A DNA stretch of 64,000 nucleotides from Litorisediminicola beolgyonensis. GTDB lineage: Bacteria > Pseudomonadota > Alphaproteobacteria > Rhodobacterales > Rhodobacteraceae. Position numbers and translations under genes: made by a program. This document shows positions 22,964 to 32,373 of this stretch, piece by piece. The notes beneath the pieces were generated by a model that saw nothing but the letters and a program-made list of their open reading frames with translations, was not told where the DNA came from and ran no database searches. The stretch spans positions 62,001-126,000 of the forward strand of contig NZ_JBHTMU010000008.1 of the NCBI RefSeq assembly GCF_042679605.1. Reading direction: 5' to 3'. The number at the start of each line of letters is the position of its first letter. The first letter of the stretch is position 1.

Positions 22964-25078
22964 TCATTCCGCAGGCACCGCGTTGGGATGGCCAGTGACG
23001 CGCGGCGGACGCTTGGCGGAGCGGTCCTTGAGCACCAGCGGCACGCAGCGGCTCTTGTCGTCATGGATCGACACGCAGTCGAGGCATTGGAAACATTCGG
23101 AATAATCGACCTTCCCCGATTTCTCGATGGCGCCGTAGAGGCACTCGACCCGGCAGAGCTGACAAGGGGTTCCGCATTCGGTGCGACGCGGGATCCAGCG
23201 GCGGAGGCGCAGCACGCCCGCGATGGCCAGAAGCGCGCCGAGCGGACAGACGTAGCGGCAGAAGCCCTTGAAGAGCACGAGGCCCAAGAACACCCAGGCC
23301 AGCGCGTAGAGCGCGTAGTGCCACTCGCGCAGGAAGAAGGTGGTGATCGCCGTCTTGAACGGCTCGACCTCGGCGGCGGTGTCGATCTGGGCGGGGTTCG
23401 CGACCGCGACCCAGACGAGCGCTGCGAGCACCCCGTATTTCAGCCATTTCAGACGCCTGTCCCAGCGGGACGGCAGCTCGATCTGCGGCAGGCGCAGGAG
23501 GCGGCCCAGGTGATGCGCGAACTCCTGCAGCGCGCCGAAGGGGCAGAGCCAGCCGCAGAAGAACCCCCTGCCCCAGAGCACGAGCCCGACAAGCGCCGCG
23601 GCCCAGACGAGAAGCGAGAACGGATCGTAGAGGAGGAAGGCGAAGCTGCCGCCCGACAGCCCCGCCTGCACCACCGCCAGCGGCGTGACGATCGACAGCT
23701 GCCCCTGCCCCCACCAGCCGATGAAGCCGAGCGTCAGCGCCAGAACTCCGAGCCGGATCGGTGTGAAGCTGCGCAGCCCGGCCAGGCGCGATTGCGCGAA
23801 AAGGAGCACCGGCAGCAGCACGCCGAGACCGGCGGCGAGCAGGATCAGGTCGCCCTGTCGGTTGCGGATCGCCTCTTCGAACGGGCTCAGGCGCGCGGCG
23901 GCGGCGCGGGGTTTGAGGAAGAAGCGCTCGGGCGTCTGGTGATCGAGGGCGAAGGTGACCGCGCCGGTCTCGGGCTGGAACATCCCGTGCTCGCGGACCG
24001 CGCGGACCGACAGGGTCCAGGGCCGCGAGGGATCGAAGCCGAGGCGCCGGTCGGTGCGGAACACCATCGCGGTGCCGTCGCGCAGTTCGGGCGGCAAGCT
24101 CTCCGACAGGCCCACCAGCAGATCGGCGTCGCGCAGCGCGACCGGCAACCCGTCCTGCTCGAGCGCGACCCATTCCGGCGCGGTGTTGCGGACGAACTCG
24201 GGCGAGACCAGCCCGTGCCGCGCGGTCTCGATCATCAGGAGCGGCTCGTCGCTGCCCGAGATCTCGCGGAACCGGGCGAGCCGTTCGGTGGTGGCGGCGT
24301 CGAAAACGGCGGCGGCGACGCTCGGCGGGCCGACATCGATGACCCAGAGGTCGAGATAGGGAGCCTCGGGCGCATCGAGCGCCTCGGCATCGTCGTACTC
24401 CCAGAGCGTGCCCGCGAACTCCTCCTGCAGCTCGGCATTGCTCACGCGCAGATGACCGGCGATGCCCTCTGCGACCAGCGCGTCCCAGTCGAGCGCCTCG
24501 GCGAAATCGGGATCGGGCGCGGCGGGCGGACCGGCATCGAGGCCGCGCATCTTTTCGCGCGCGACCTGCAGCGTGGCGGCCAGGATCGATTCATGCGCGA
24601 TCCGCACGCTCGCCGTCGCCTTGGTCACCCCGTCGAGATAGACCAGATCGCCGCCGCCCTCGCCTGCCCCGTAGGGCGACCCGACCACGAGGCTCTCCGA
24701 GATCGAGTGGCCGCGATACTGCTCGAAAAAGGCATGGAACGGCGCCTGCCCCAGCCCGGAGACGAAGATCGGCTCGTTATGGTCGATGAGGCGCACATCG
24801 AGGAACCGGCCCTCGAGATCGAGCACCACGAGGATATTGATGGCCTGCCCGGAAAAGCCGGGAAGCGGCGCCATCGGTTCGGTCTGGAAGACATAGCCCG
24901 CCTCGGCGCCCCCGGAATTCAGAAGCTGGTAGACGCCCTGATCGGTCACGGGATCGCCGAGGCTCATTGGCGGGGCGATCAGCCCGGCCAGACCGTCACG
25001 GTCGAGCGTCTCGGCCAATGAGACGCTCGCAGAGATCAGACAGAAAAGGATCGCCCAAAAAACACGCATCATCGCCAC
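22964..25078 (-). CDS. NosR-like FMN-binding, polyferredoxin membrane protein
   Basis: The 704-residue protein has a signal peptide and a periplasmic FMN-binding domain. Its D149-G-V-T-K-A-T155 sequence fits the ApbE flavinylation motif, so Thr155 is the predicted FMN site. A second periplasmic region, about five or six membrane helices (from about residue 415), NapH-type CGWLCPFGALQEF and CRYVCPLGA motifs, and a cytoplasmic ferredoxin part (CGTPCQLCRVEC, CFQCLDC) follow. NosR-type proteins carry electrons across the membrane to periplasmic flavin. Here there is no nitrous oxide reductase; the neighbours are PQQ alcohol oxidation genes. The redox partner is unknown. Confidence 0.87.
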   Translation of the reverse strand: MAMMRVFWAILFCLISASVSLAETLDRDGLAGLIAPPMSLGDPVTDQGVYQLLNSGGAEAGYVFQTEPMAPLPGFSGQAINILVVLDLEGRFLDVRLIDHNEPIFVSGLGQAPFHAFFEQYRGHSISESLVVGSPYGAGEGGGDLVYLDGVTKATASVRIAHESILAATLQVAREKMRGLDAGPPAAPDPDFAEALDWDALVAEGIAGHLRVSNAELQEEFAGTLWEYDDAEALDAPEAPYLDLWVIDVGPPSVAAAVFDAATTERLARFREISGSDEPLLMIETARHGLVSPEFVRNTAPEWVALEQDGLPVALRDADLLVGLSESLPPELRDGTAMVFRTDRRLGFDPSRPWTLSVRAVREHGMFQPETGAVTFALDHQTPERFFLKPRAAAARLSPFEEAIRNRQGDLILLAAGLGVLLPVLLFAQSRLAGLRSFTPIRLGVLALTLGFIGWWGQGQLSIVTPLAVVQAGLSGGSFAFLLYDPFSLLVWAAALVGLVLWGRGFFCGWLCPFGALQEFAHHLGRLLRLPQIELPSRWDRRLKWLKYGVLAALVWVAVANPAQIDTAAEVEPFKTAITTFFLREWHYALYALAWVFLGLVLFKGFCRYVCPLGALLAIAGVLRLRRWIPRRTECGTPCQLCRVECLYGAIEKSGKVDYSECFQCLDCVSIHDDKSRCVPLVLKDRSAKRPPRVTGHPNAVPAE

Positions 25079-25125
25079 AGAACCACGCTCCGGCGCGCGG
25101 CGGAATGCGACCTAAGTTGGGGGGA

Positions 25126-26418
25126 TCACGCGGGCGCGAGCGCGGTCCGGTAGAGCGTCAGGACGTCGTCCTCGGCGATGTCGGTATCCGACAGGCGCAG
25201 CATCTCCCCGCGCGCGACATCGCGGGTCAGCGTGACGTCATGCGCAAGCCCGATGGGCAGGGCGTGGGCGGCCCGCGCGGCGGGCAGCGCCTTGCCCCAG
25301 ACGGTGTAGCCGCCCTCGCCGTCGAGCCGCTCGCCGCGTTTGAGGTCGCGCTTGGCCACCGCCGCGACGGTGCCCCGCATCTCGCGGCTCTGGCCGGTGG
25401 GCTCATTGCGGAGCGCGGCCGAGAGGACCGAGATCGACAGCTCCATGCCGATCAGGTGGAAGGGCTTGTACATCGCCGCAAAGCGACCGGTGTCATCGGT
25501 CGGAAGACCGTATTGCCGGAAGCAGGCGGCGGCGTAATCGTTCGGCGCCTCGAGCACCACGTAGACGCCTCAGCGCAGATCGCGGAACACGGGCCGCCCG
25601 TCGCGTTCGAGCGAGGACACAGTTTCGGCCAGACCGCGCGCCTCCATCTGCCCGCCGAGATCGCGTGGGCGCAGGACATGGGCCAGATCGTCGACCCCGC
25701 AGGCCGGAAAGGTCAGCCCGTCCGAGGGCAGGTCGAGGCCGCAGGCATTGGCGATGGCGGTCATCTCGATGGCGCTCTTGGTGCCGTCGAGGAAGGAATT
25801 GAACATCTTGGGGTTCATGCCGGCGCGGCGGGCCTCGTCCGGGGTCAGGCCGTAATGGTCCCAGACCGTGTCGGGCGTGACCTCGTGATAGGCGGGCAGG
25901 TATTTCGTGCCCTTGCCCGCCGCCGCGACCGAGAAGCCGGTGGCGCGCGCCCAGTCGACCATCTCGGAGACGAGCGCGGGCTGGTCGCCGTACGCCATGG
26001 AGTAGACCACGCCCGCGGCGCGCGCTTCCGCGGCCAGCGCGGGACCGACGAGCACGTCGGCCTCCACATTGACCATGACGATATGCTTGCCATGCGCGAT
26101 GGCGGCGCGGGCATGGGCGATCCCGGCGCGCGGGTGGCCCGTCGCCTCGATCACCACGTCGACATCGTCGCGTGCGGCCAGCGCGGCGCCGTCCTCGAGG
26201 AAGGTGCAGGCACCGATGCGGGCGGCATCCCAGCCGGTCGCTGCGCAGGCGCTCCGGGCGCGATCCGGCGAGAGATCGGCGATGGCGGTGACCTCGAGCC
26301 CGGCGATGGTCGGGACCTGGCTCAGGAACATCGCCCCGAACTTGCCCGCGCCGATCAGCCCCGCGCGCACCGGCGTGCCGCGCTCTGCTGCCTCGGCGGC
26401 CAGAAGTGCCAGGTTCAT
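25126..26418 (-). pseudogene. SAF-domain NAD(P)-dependent oxidoreductase (homoserine dehydrogenase-like), interrupted by in-frame TGA
   Basis: Two adjacent segments in one frame make one protein of about 430 residues. The first (26418-25573) is a Rossmann-fold dehydrogenase: VRAGLIGAGKFGAMF, VVIEATGHPRAG, GTKYLPAYHEVTPDTVW. It ends RDLR and meets TGA at 25570-25572. The second resumes at once as GVYVVLEAPNDY and carries the C-terminal SAF-like part (AVAKRDLKRGERLDG, GLAHDVTLTRDVARGEML). In homologues as I recall them the junction is RDLRWGVYV, so one TGG to TGA change explains the break. No frameshift is needed. A GTG at 25560 could restart translation but has no ribosome site. GGAGGAGAAATC precedes ATG 26418. 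Confidence 0.8.
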
Positions 26419-26478
26419 GATTTCTCCTCCCAAGCCGTTCCGCCCGAGAGTAGCGGCGCCGCCCGCCTCTGGACAGGC

Positions 26479-28149
26479 TCAGTCGGCGCGGGCGGCCAAT
26501 GCGGTCGCGCGCATCTGGCTGAGGCTCACCCGCGGGGTCAGCGCTTCGGGAGAGATCGCGAGATCGAGGACCGCGCCGGTCTTGGAGGCCCGCGCGCGCT
26601 CGAAGGCGGCGGCGAAGGCGTCGGTCGTCTCGACCCGCTCGCCGTGGAAACCGTAGGCCCGGGCGAGCGCGGCGAAATCGGGATTGACCATGTCGGTGCC
26701 CGAGACGCGCTCGGGATAGGTGCGCTCCTGATGCGCGCGGATGGTGCCGTAGATGCCGTTGTTCAGGACCAGCACGATCGGCTCTGCGCCTGCCTGCGCG
26801 GCGGTCGCAAGCTCGGCCAGCGTCATCTGCAGATCGCCGTCGCCCGCGAAGCAGACGACGCAGCGCTCGGGATGCGCGATCTTGGCGGCAATGGCCGCGG
26901 GCAGACCGTAGCCCATCGCGCCCGATTGCGGCGCGAGAAGCCGCATCTTCGCCCCGTAGCGCAGGAAGCGCCCCGACCAGATGGCGAAATTGCCCGCGCC
27001 ATTGGTGATGATCGCGTCCTCGGGCAGCGTCGCGCGCAGATGGGCGCAGACCTGGCCCATGTCCACCGGGCTCTCGAGCGGCGGAATATCGAACGCGGCC
27101 TCGTAGGCGGCGCGGCCCTCGGCGCGCCAGCTGGACCACGGCCCGGTGACCGGCCCTGCGGCGAAGAGCGCCCGGATCACCGCGTCGGGATCAGCGTGGA
27201 TCGCCAGCGCCGGGCGGTAGACCTTGCCCAGTTCCAGGTCCGAGGCATGGACATGGATGAGGGTCTGGCGCGGTTCGGGCACGTCGAGCAGCGTGTAGCC
27301 GTCGGTCGAGTTCTCACCGAAGCGCGGGCCGAGCGCGAGGATCACGTCGGCCTCGCGGATCAGGGTCTTGACCGACGGGTTCATGCCGACGCCCGCCTCG
27401 CCGCAGAAACAGGCGGAATTGTTGTCAACCTGGTCCTGGTAGCGGAAGACCGCCACGACGGGGATGTCCGAGGCCTCGGCAAAGCCCTTGAGCGCGGCCG
27501 CGCCCTCGGCGCTCCAGCGGCACCCGGCATAGAGGATGAGCGGCCGCTCCGCCGCCGAGAGCTTCGCCCGCGCCTCCGAGAGCGCCGCTTGCGTCGGCTG
27601 CGGCGGGTGGATCGCGACCGGTCCAGAGAGCGGCGCGGCGTCGGTCTGCGCCGAGAGCACGTCCTCGGGGAGTGCGACGACCACCGGTCCGGGACGCCCC
27701 GAGAGCGCCACGGTCCAGGCGCGCGACAGGATCTCGGGGATGCGCTCGACACGGTCGATCTCGACCGCCCATTTCGCCAAGGGTCCGAAGGCGGCGCGGT
27801 AATCGACCTCCTGGAAGGCCTCGCGCCCGGACATGTCGGTGGCGACCTGGCCCACGAAGAGGATCATCGGCACGCTGTCCTGCCGCGCCGTATGCACCCC
27901 GATCGAGGCATTGGTCGCGCCCGGCCCCCGGGTCACCATCGCGATCCCCGGCTGACCGGTCAGCTTGCCCCAGGCCGCGGCCATGAAGCCCGCGCCGCCC
28001 TCGTGTCGGCAATTCACGAAATCGAGCTGGCCGCGCACGTCATGCAGCGCGTCGAGCACCGCGAGATAGCTCTCGCCCGGAACGCCGAAGGCGCGGGTCG
28101 CGCCAAGCGCGACGAGACTGTCCACCAAGAGCTGTCCGCCGCTGCGCAT
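26479..28149 (-). CDS. Thiamine diphosphate-dependent enzyme, acetolactate synthase-like
   Basis: The 556-residue protein has three TPP-enzyme domains. The N-terminal part has FGVPGESYLAVLDAL and the catalytic Glu in CRHEGGAGFMA. A central NAD/FAD-like domain and a C-terminal TPP-binding domain with GDGDLQMT and the closing NN follow. It belongs to the biosynthetic acetolactate synthase/benzoylformate decarboxylase superfamily. No regulatory subunit is nearby, so branched-chain synthesis is unlikely and a catabolic 2-oxo acid enzyme is possible. It is 60 bp upstream of the broken oxidoreductase on the same strand. Confidence 0.82.
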   Translation of the reverse strand: MRSGGQLLVDSLVALGATRAFGVPGESYLAVLDALHDVRGQLDFVNCRHEGGAGFMAAAWGKLTGQPGIAMVTRGPGATNASIGVHTARQDSVPMILFVGQVATDMSGREAFQEVDYRAAFGPLAKWAVEIDRVERIPEILSRAWTVALSGRPGPVVVALPEDVLSAQTDAAPLSGPVAIHPPQPTQAALSEARAKLSAAERPLILYAGCRWSAEGAAALKGFAEASDIPVVAVFRYQDQVDNNSACFCGEAGVGMNPSVKTLIREADVILALGPRFGENSTDGYTLLDVPEPRQTLIHVHASDLELGKVYRPALAIHADPDAVIRALFAAGPVTGPWSSWRAEGRAAYEAAFDIPPLESPVDMGQVCAHLRATLPEDAIITNGAGNFAIWSGRFLRYGAKMRLLAPQSGAMGYGLPAAIAAKIAHPERCVVCFAGDGDLQMTLAELATAAQAGAEPIVLVLNNGIYGTIRAHQERTYPERVSGTDMVNPDFAALARAYGFHGERVETTDAFAAAFERARASKTGAVLDLAISPEALTPRVSLSQMRATALAARAD

Positions 28150-28234
28150 TGCCGTCTCCTTGCTGCAAATTCCGGGCGACTGTGCCAGCCCGGGAACGGC
28201 AGGAAAAGCCGGATCTCGGCGCAGCTTGCGCGGC

Positions 28235-28840
28235 TCAGGCCCGCATCAGTCGGGCGACCGCCTCGGCCTCTTCGGGACGCAGCTCGTGGCCGCCATCGTG
28301 AAGGGTCGTTGTGGTCTCCGCACCCTGCGCGCTGAGCCAGCCGATCAGACCTTCGGTCATCGGCCAGGGGCAGATCGGATCGCGCCGGCCGGCGGTGACC
28401 AGAACCCGCGCACCGGCAAGCTCCGGCACCGGATCGGGCGCCCAGGGGATCAGCGGGTGCAGAAGCGCCGCGCGTTCGAAGAGCTCAGGAGCCGCCATCA
28501 TCACCGAGGCCAGGATGTTGGCGCCGTTCGAATAGCCGAACCCGTAGACCGGCGATCCGGGATAGGCCTCGGCCCAGGCCGAGACGAAGCCCACCATCTT
28601 CTCGGTCGCGCGGGCCAGGTCGTCCATGTCGTAGACGCCCTCGGCCTTGCGGCGGAAGAACCGCGCCGCCCCGTGCTCGGAGACATCATCCCTGGGCGAG
28701 ACGACGCCCGCGCCGGGGACGAGGCTCTGGGCAAAGTCGAAGAACTGCGTCTCGTCGGCGCCGGTGCCGTGGAAGGCGAAGATCAGCGGCGCGCCCTCGC
28801 GCGGCGCTGCAGTGCGGGCGGTATAGCTGTCGCGGGACAT
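28235..28840 (-). CDS. Alpha/beta hydrolase (MhqD/phospholipase-carboxylesterase type)
   Basis: The 201-residue protein has the compact esterase fold: FAFHGTGADETQFFD (oxyanion region), nucleophile Ser in GFGYSNGANI, Asp in TAGRRDPICP and His in HDGGHELRPEE. It resembles MhqD-like hydrolases, which often sit next to MhqO-like ring-cleaving dioxygenases, as here. The start at MSRDSY (28840) lies twelve bases from the dioxygenase end. Substrate unknown. Confidence 0.82.
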   Translation of the reverse strand: MSRDSYTARTAAPREGAPLIFAFHGTGADETQFFDFAQSLVPGAGVVSPRDDVSEHGAARFFRRKAEGVYDMDDLARATEKMVGFVSAWAEAYPGSPVYGFGYSNGANILASVMMAAPELFERAALLHPLIPWAPDPVPELAGARVLVTAGRRDPICPWPMTEGLIGWLSAQGAETTTTLHDGGHELRPEEAEAVARLMRA

Positions 28841-28851
28841 GAGTCGCTCCT

Positions 28852-29784
28852 TCAATCGTCGAGCCGCGGCAGGATCGCCTCGATCCGGCTGCGATAGGGA
28901 CGGTAGCGCTCGGGCAGCTTCAGGGCCTCGCCCAGATGTGCGGTATCCTCGTCGCGGTCGAAGCCCGGCTCGTTCGTGGCGATCTCGAAGAGCACCCCGC
29001 CCGGCGTCCGGAAGTAGATCGCCCAGAAATAATCCCGGTCGATCACCGGCGTCACCTGGTAGCCGGTGTCGAGGAGCTTCGCGCGCATCTCGGCCTGAGC
29101 GGCGCGGTCTTCGACCGCGAAGGCGATGTGATGCACCGAGCCCGCGCCCAGATCGGCGGGGCGGGCGGTGGGTGCCTCTTCGAGGTCGATGGTCGCGGCG
29201 GCATTGCCGCCCTCGATCCGGTAGCGGGTCAGCCCGTCGCTCTGATCCTCGCGGGTGTAGCCCATGAAGGTCAGGAGCTCGCCGGTCGCGGCGGCATCGC
29301 GCAGCCGGAAGCGCGCGCCGTGAAACCCGAGGATGCCGGTGTCTTCGGGCACGCCGTTGCCGGTCCAGGGGGTGCGCCCCTGGGGATCGGTTTCGACCAG
29401 CGCGAAGGCATCGCCGTCGGGGCCGTCGAAGCTGAGCCGTGCCTCACCGAAGGCGGTCTCTTCGCCGAGACCGGTAACGCCGCGCGCCGAGAGACGGTCG
29501 CGCCAGTAGCCGAGCGCGCCGGTCGGGACGGCAAACTCGGTCACGCCGACCTCGCCCGCGCCCCGGTGGCCGGGCCGCATATGCGGGAACGGGAAATAGG
29601 TCATGACCGAGCCGGGCGTGCCGACCTCGTCGCCGTAATAGAGGTGGTAGACCTCGGGGGCGTCGAAATTCACCGTCTTCTTGACCCGGCGCAGGCCAAG
29701 ATCGCCGGTGAAGAAACGGTTGTTCTCGTTGGCGTCGGCCGCCATCGAGGTCACGTGGTGCAGGCCTTGGATCAAGCTCGACAT
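28852..29784 (-). CDS. VOC-family ring-cleaving dioxygenase-like protein (MhqO type)
   Basis: The 310-residue protein contains two vicinal-oxygen-chelate modules: GLHHVTSMAADANEN at the start and VHHIAFAVEDRAAQAE near residue 215. Predicted metal ligands are the His residues of these motifs and a Glu in LFEIATNEPGFD. Members (MhqO, MhqA, LinE-like) act in quinone or hydroquinone resistance. With the hydrolase downstream it forms a two-gene unit likely to deal with quinone-type electrophiles; the inducing compound is not known. Confidence 0.85.
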   Translation of the reverse strand: MSSLIQGLHHVTSMAADANENNRFFTGDLGLRRVKKTVNFDAPEVYHLYYGDEVGTPGSVMTYFPFPHMRPGHRGAGEVGVTEFAVPTGALGYWRDRLSARGVTGLGEETAFGEARLSFDGPDGDAFALVETDPQGRTPWTGNGVPEDTGILGFHGARFRLRDAAATGELLTFMGYTREDQSDGLTRYRIEGGNAAATIDLEEAPTARPADLGAGSVHHIAFAVEDRAAQAEMRAKLLDTGYQVTPVIDRDYFWAIYFRTPGGVLFEIATNEPGFDRDEDTAHLGEALKLPERYRPYRSRIEAILPRLDD

Positions 29785-29887
29785 GGCGTCGCTCTCCTCT
29801 GCGTCAGGTCACGCACATCTAGGCGCTGAGCGGCGCTTCGGGGAGAGGGCGCGGCGCACAGGTCGTGTGCAGCAAGCCGGCCCGGGA

Positions 29888-30538
29888 TCAGGCGGGCGCG
29901 GCGAGCCAGCCCATCGCGCGCGCGGCGGATTCCACCGGGTCGATCACAGTGACCGGCAGCGCGGCGCGAAGCGCGCGGGTCACGAGGACCATGCCGGCGC
30001 AGCCGAGGATCAGCGCCTCGATCCCGTCCTCGTGGATCGCCGCTTGGGCGGCTGCTCCGATCGGGCCGAGCGCGGCCTCGGGATCGCGGTCGAGCTCGAG
30101 CACCGGGACATCCGCTGGACGCACGCGCCCGAGCCACGGGGCAAGGCCGTAGGTCGCGATATTGCCTTCGAGCACCGGCACCGAGATCGGCAGCGTGGTG
30201 ATCACCGAGAAGCGCTTCGAGCGGAGCGCCGCCTCGTGATAGGCCGCCTGCCCGATGCCGATCACAGGACAGGGCGCGCGCGCGGCCGCCTCGGCCAAGG
30301 CGGTGTCGTCGAAACAGCCGATGATGATGCCTTGCGCGCCCTCGGCCACCGCCTTGTCGATGAGCTTCAGAAGCGGCGGCGCGGCGCGCGCGCCATCCTC
30401 GGCGCCCTGGATCGCGGGCGGCGCGTCATGCGAGGTCCATCCCTCGATCTCCAGTCCCGGCGCGGCAGCCCGGGCGGCCGCGAGCATCGCCGTGGTCATC
30501 GCCTCGGTGCTGTTGGGGTTGATCAGAATGACAGCCAT
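29888..30538 (-). CDS. Aspartate/glutamate/hydantoin racemase-family protein
   Basis: The 216-residue protein starts MAVILINPNSTEAMT and has two cysteine motifs, IIGCFDDTAL and LILGCAGM, in the spacing of hydantoin racemase-type enzymes; FSVITTLPISVPVLEGN is also typical. It would racemise an amino acid or hydantoin. The stop of the gene is next to a 100-bp gap. Upstream it abuts the polyamine-type permease gene (five bases), so it may belong to that transport operon, perhaps acting on the imported compound. Confidence 0.82.
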   Translation of the reverse strand: MAVILINPNSTEAMTTAMLAAARAAAPGLEIEGWTSHDAPPAIQGAEDGARAAPPLLKLIDKAVAEGAQGIIIGCFDDTALAEAAARAPCPVIGIGQAAYHEAALRSKRFSVITTLPISVPVLEGNIATYGLAPWLGRVRPADVPVLELDRDPEAALGPIGAAAQAAIHEDGIEALILGCAGMVLVTRALRAALPVTVIDPVESAARAMGWLAAPA

Positions 30539-30543
30539 CTTGT

Positions 30544-31383
30544 TCAGACCAGCCCCTTGCCCGCGTCCGAGCCCTGTCGCGCCCGCCGCCGTCCACTCCA
30601 CCAGACGATGCCGAGGAAGGCGCCGATCACGAGGAAGGAGAAGGCGGTGGTCAGCGTGCCCAGCGCAAAGATCACCGGGGTCGTGACGTTGGTGGTCATC
30701 CCGAAGATCTCGAGCGGCAGCGTGTTGTAGCTGCCCGCGGTCAGGAGCGTGCGCGCGAACTCGTCATAGGACAGCGTGAAGCCGAAGAGCGCCACGCCGA
30801 TCAGCGACGGCGCGATGATCGGCAGGACGACGTGACGGATGGTCTGCCACGGGCTCGCACCGAGGTCGCGGGCGGCCTCTTCGTAGGCGCGGTCGAAGCG
30901 GTTGAAGACCGCGAACATGATCAGAAGACCGAAGGGCAGCGTCCAGGTCAGCTGCGCCCCGTAGCCCGAGGTGGTCCAGTGCACCGCCAGCCCCGCCTGG
31001 CTGAAGATCAGGCCGACGCCCAGCGAGACCAGGATCGACGGGATCACCAGCGAGGTTACGATCAGATAGAAGACAACCGAGGACCCGGCAAAGCGCTTGC
31101 GGAACGCCAGACCCCCCATGACCGAGACGACCACCGTGGTCACCATGACCATCAGGCCCAGCGCGAAGGACCGCCGGAACGAGCCCCAGATGTCGCCCAC
31201 CGCCTGTTCCTGGAAGAGGTCGCGGAACCAGTGCAGCGACACCCCGCGCATCGGGAAGGTCAGGCCGCCCTCGGGCCCCTGGAAGGACAGGATCGCGATG
31301 GTGAAGGTCGGGCCGTAGAGAAAGATCAAGAAGAGTGTGAAGAACGCGGCGAGGATGTAGAAGGAGCGCGGGCGCTGTTCCAT
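30544..31383 (-). CDS. ABC transporter permease, PotC-like
   Basis: The 279-residue inner-membrane protein has six predicted helices and the EAA loop (EEAARDLGASPWQTIRHVVLP) that contacts the ATPase. It belongs to the spermidine/putrescine permease subfamily by sequence character (VSLHWFRDLF near the N terminus, LSYDEFARTLLTAG after the EAA loop). It follows the PotB-like gene by one base. Substrate cannot be proven; a polyamine or related guanidino compound is supported by the agmatinase-family gene nearby. Confidence 0.88.
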   Translation of the reverse strand: MEQRPRSFYILAAFFTLFLIFLYGPTFTIAILSFQGPEGGLTFPMRGVSLHWFRDLFQEQAVGDIWGSFRRSFALGLMVMVTTVVVSVMGGLAFRKRFAGSSVVFYLIVTSLVIPSILVSLGVGLIFSQAGLAVHWTTSGYGAQLTWTLPFGLLIMFAVFNRFDRAYEEAARDLGASPWQTIRHVVLPIIAPSLIGVALFGFTLSYDEFARTLLTAGSYNTLPLEIFGMTTNVTTPVIFALGTLTTAFSFLVIGAFLGIVWWSGRRRARQGSDAGKGLV

Positions 31384-31384
31384 C

Positions 31385-32296
31385 TCAGAGCTCCTTCCGG
31401 ATGTCGACGAAGCGCAGCATGATCGCGATCACCAGAAGCACCGTGATCAGAAGCACCACCGCCGTGGCCGAGGCCGAGGGGTATTGCAGAAGCCCGATAT
31501 CGTTCGAGATCAGACGTCCGACATTGGCGCTCTGCGAGCCGGACATGAAGCGCACGGTGATGAAATCGCCCATCACCAGGGTGACGACGAAGATGGTGCC
31601 GATCATGATCCCGGGTTTCGTGAGCGGGATGATCACGTGCCAGAGCACCTGCCAGCCGGTGGCGCCCGCATCGACGGCGGCCTCCACCAGCGAGCGGTCG
31701 ATGCGCATCATCGTGTTGAAGATCGGGACCACCATGAAGAGCGTGTAGAGATGCACGAAGGCGAGGATCACCGAGAAATCGCTGAAGAGAAGCCAGTCGA
31801 GCGGCTCGTCCACCACACCCCAGGAGATCAGCGCCTGGTTGGCCAGCCCGTTGCGGCCGAGAAACGGGATCCACGAGATCATGCGGATGATGTTCGAGGT
31901 CCAGAACGGGATCGTGCAGAGCAGGAAGAGCGCGATCTGCCAGTTCAGGGTGCGGACGTGGAAGGCCAGGAAATAGGCCACGGTGAAGCCGATCCCGAGC
32001 GTGAAGGCCCAAGTGATCAGGGCGTATTTGAAGGTGTTGAAGAAGACGCGCCAGGTGACCTCTGAGCCGAAGAGGAAGGCGTAGTTGTCGAACTGGAACG
32101 CCGGGTAGATCGAGAACTCGGTCGCGCCCCAGAAGCTGACGATCACGATCATGACGATCGGAAGCACCAGGAAGAGCGCCAGAACAAGCGCCATCGGCGC
32201 GGCCAGAAGCCAGCCGGTCACGTGGCGCGACATCGCGCCGGTCTTGCGCGCCGGCGCTGGGACGGTGGCGGTCATCGGGCTGGCTTGATCGGTCAT
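31385..32296 (-). CDS. ABC transporter permease, PotB-like
   Basis: The 303-residue protein has a cytoplasmic N terminus, six predicted membrane helices and the EAA motif VEAAVDAGATGWQVLWHVIIP. The start is ATG 32296 (MTDQASP); an upstream in-frame start would lie in the gap after the binding-protein gene. It forms the heterodimeric channel with the PotC-like protein. Confidence 0.88.
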   Translation of the reverse strand: MTDQASPMTATVPAPARKTGAMSRHVTGWLLAAPMALVLALFLVLPIVMIVIVSFWGATEFSIYPAFQFDNYAFLFGSEVTWRVFFNTFKYALITWAFTLGIGFTVAYFLAFHVRTLNWQIALFLLCTIPFWTSNIIRMISWIPFLGRNGLANQALISWGVVDEPLDWLLFSDFSVILAFVHLYTLFMVVPIFNTMMRIDRSLVEAAVDAGATGWQVLWHVIIPLTKPGIMIGTIFVVTLVMGDFITVRFMSGSQSANVGRLISNDIGLLQYPSASATAVVLLITVLLVIAIMLRFVDIRKEL

Positions 32297-32373
32297 GTGC
32301 GAGGACTTTCGGAAAGAGTTGCTCCGGCCCGGGAGGAGGAGGGCCGGAGCGCTGGCATCATCGGGCGAAGGGA

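Noticed and set aside
25570..25572. Selenocysteine at the in-frame TGA
   Set aside because: The family position is Trp rather than Cys and no selenocysteine-type hairpin is evident just downstream.
25493..27139. 548-codon minus frame across the TPP enzyme and oxidoreductase
   Set aside because: Arg-rich shadow composition, out of frame with both recognised proteins.
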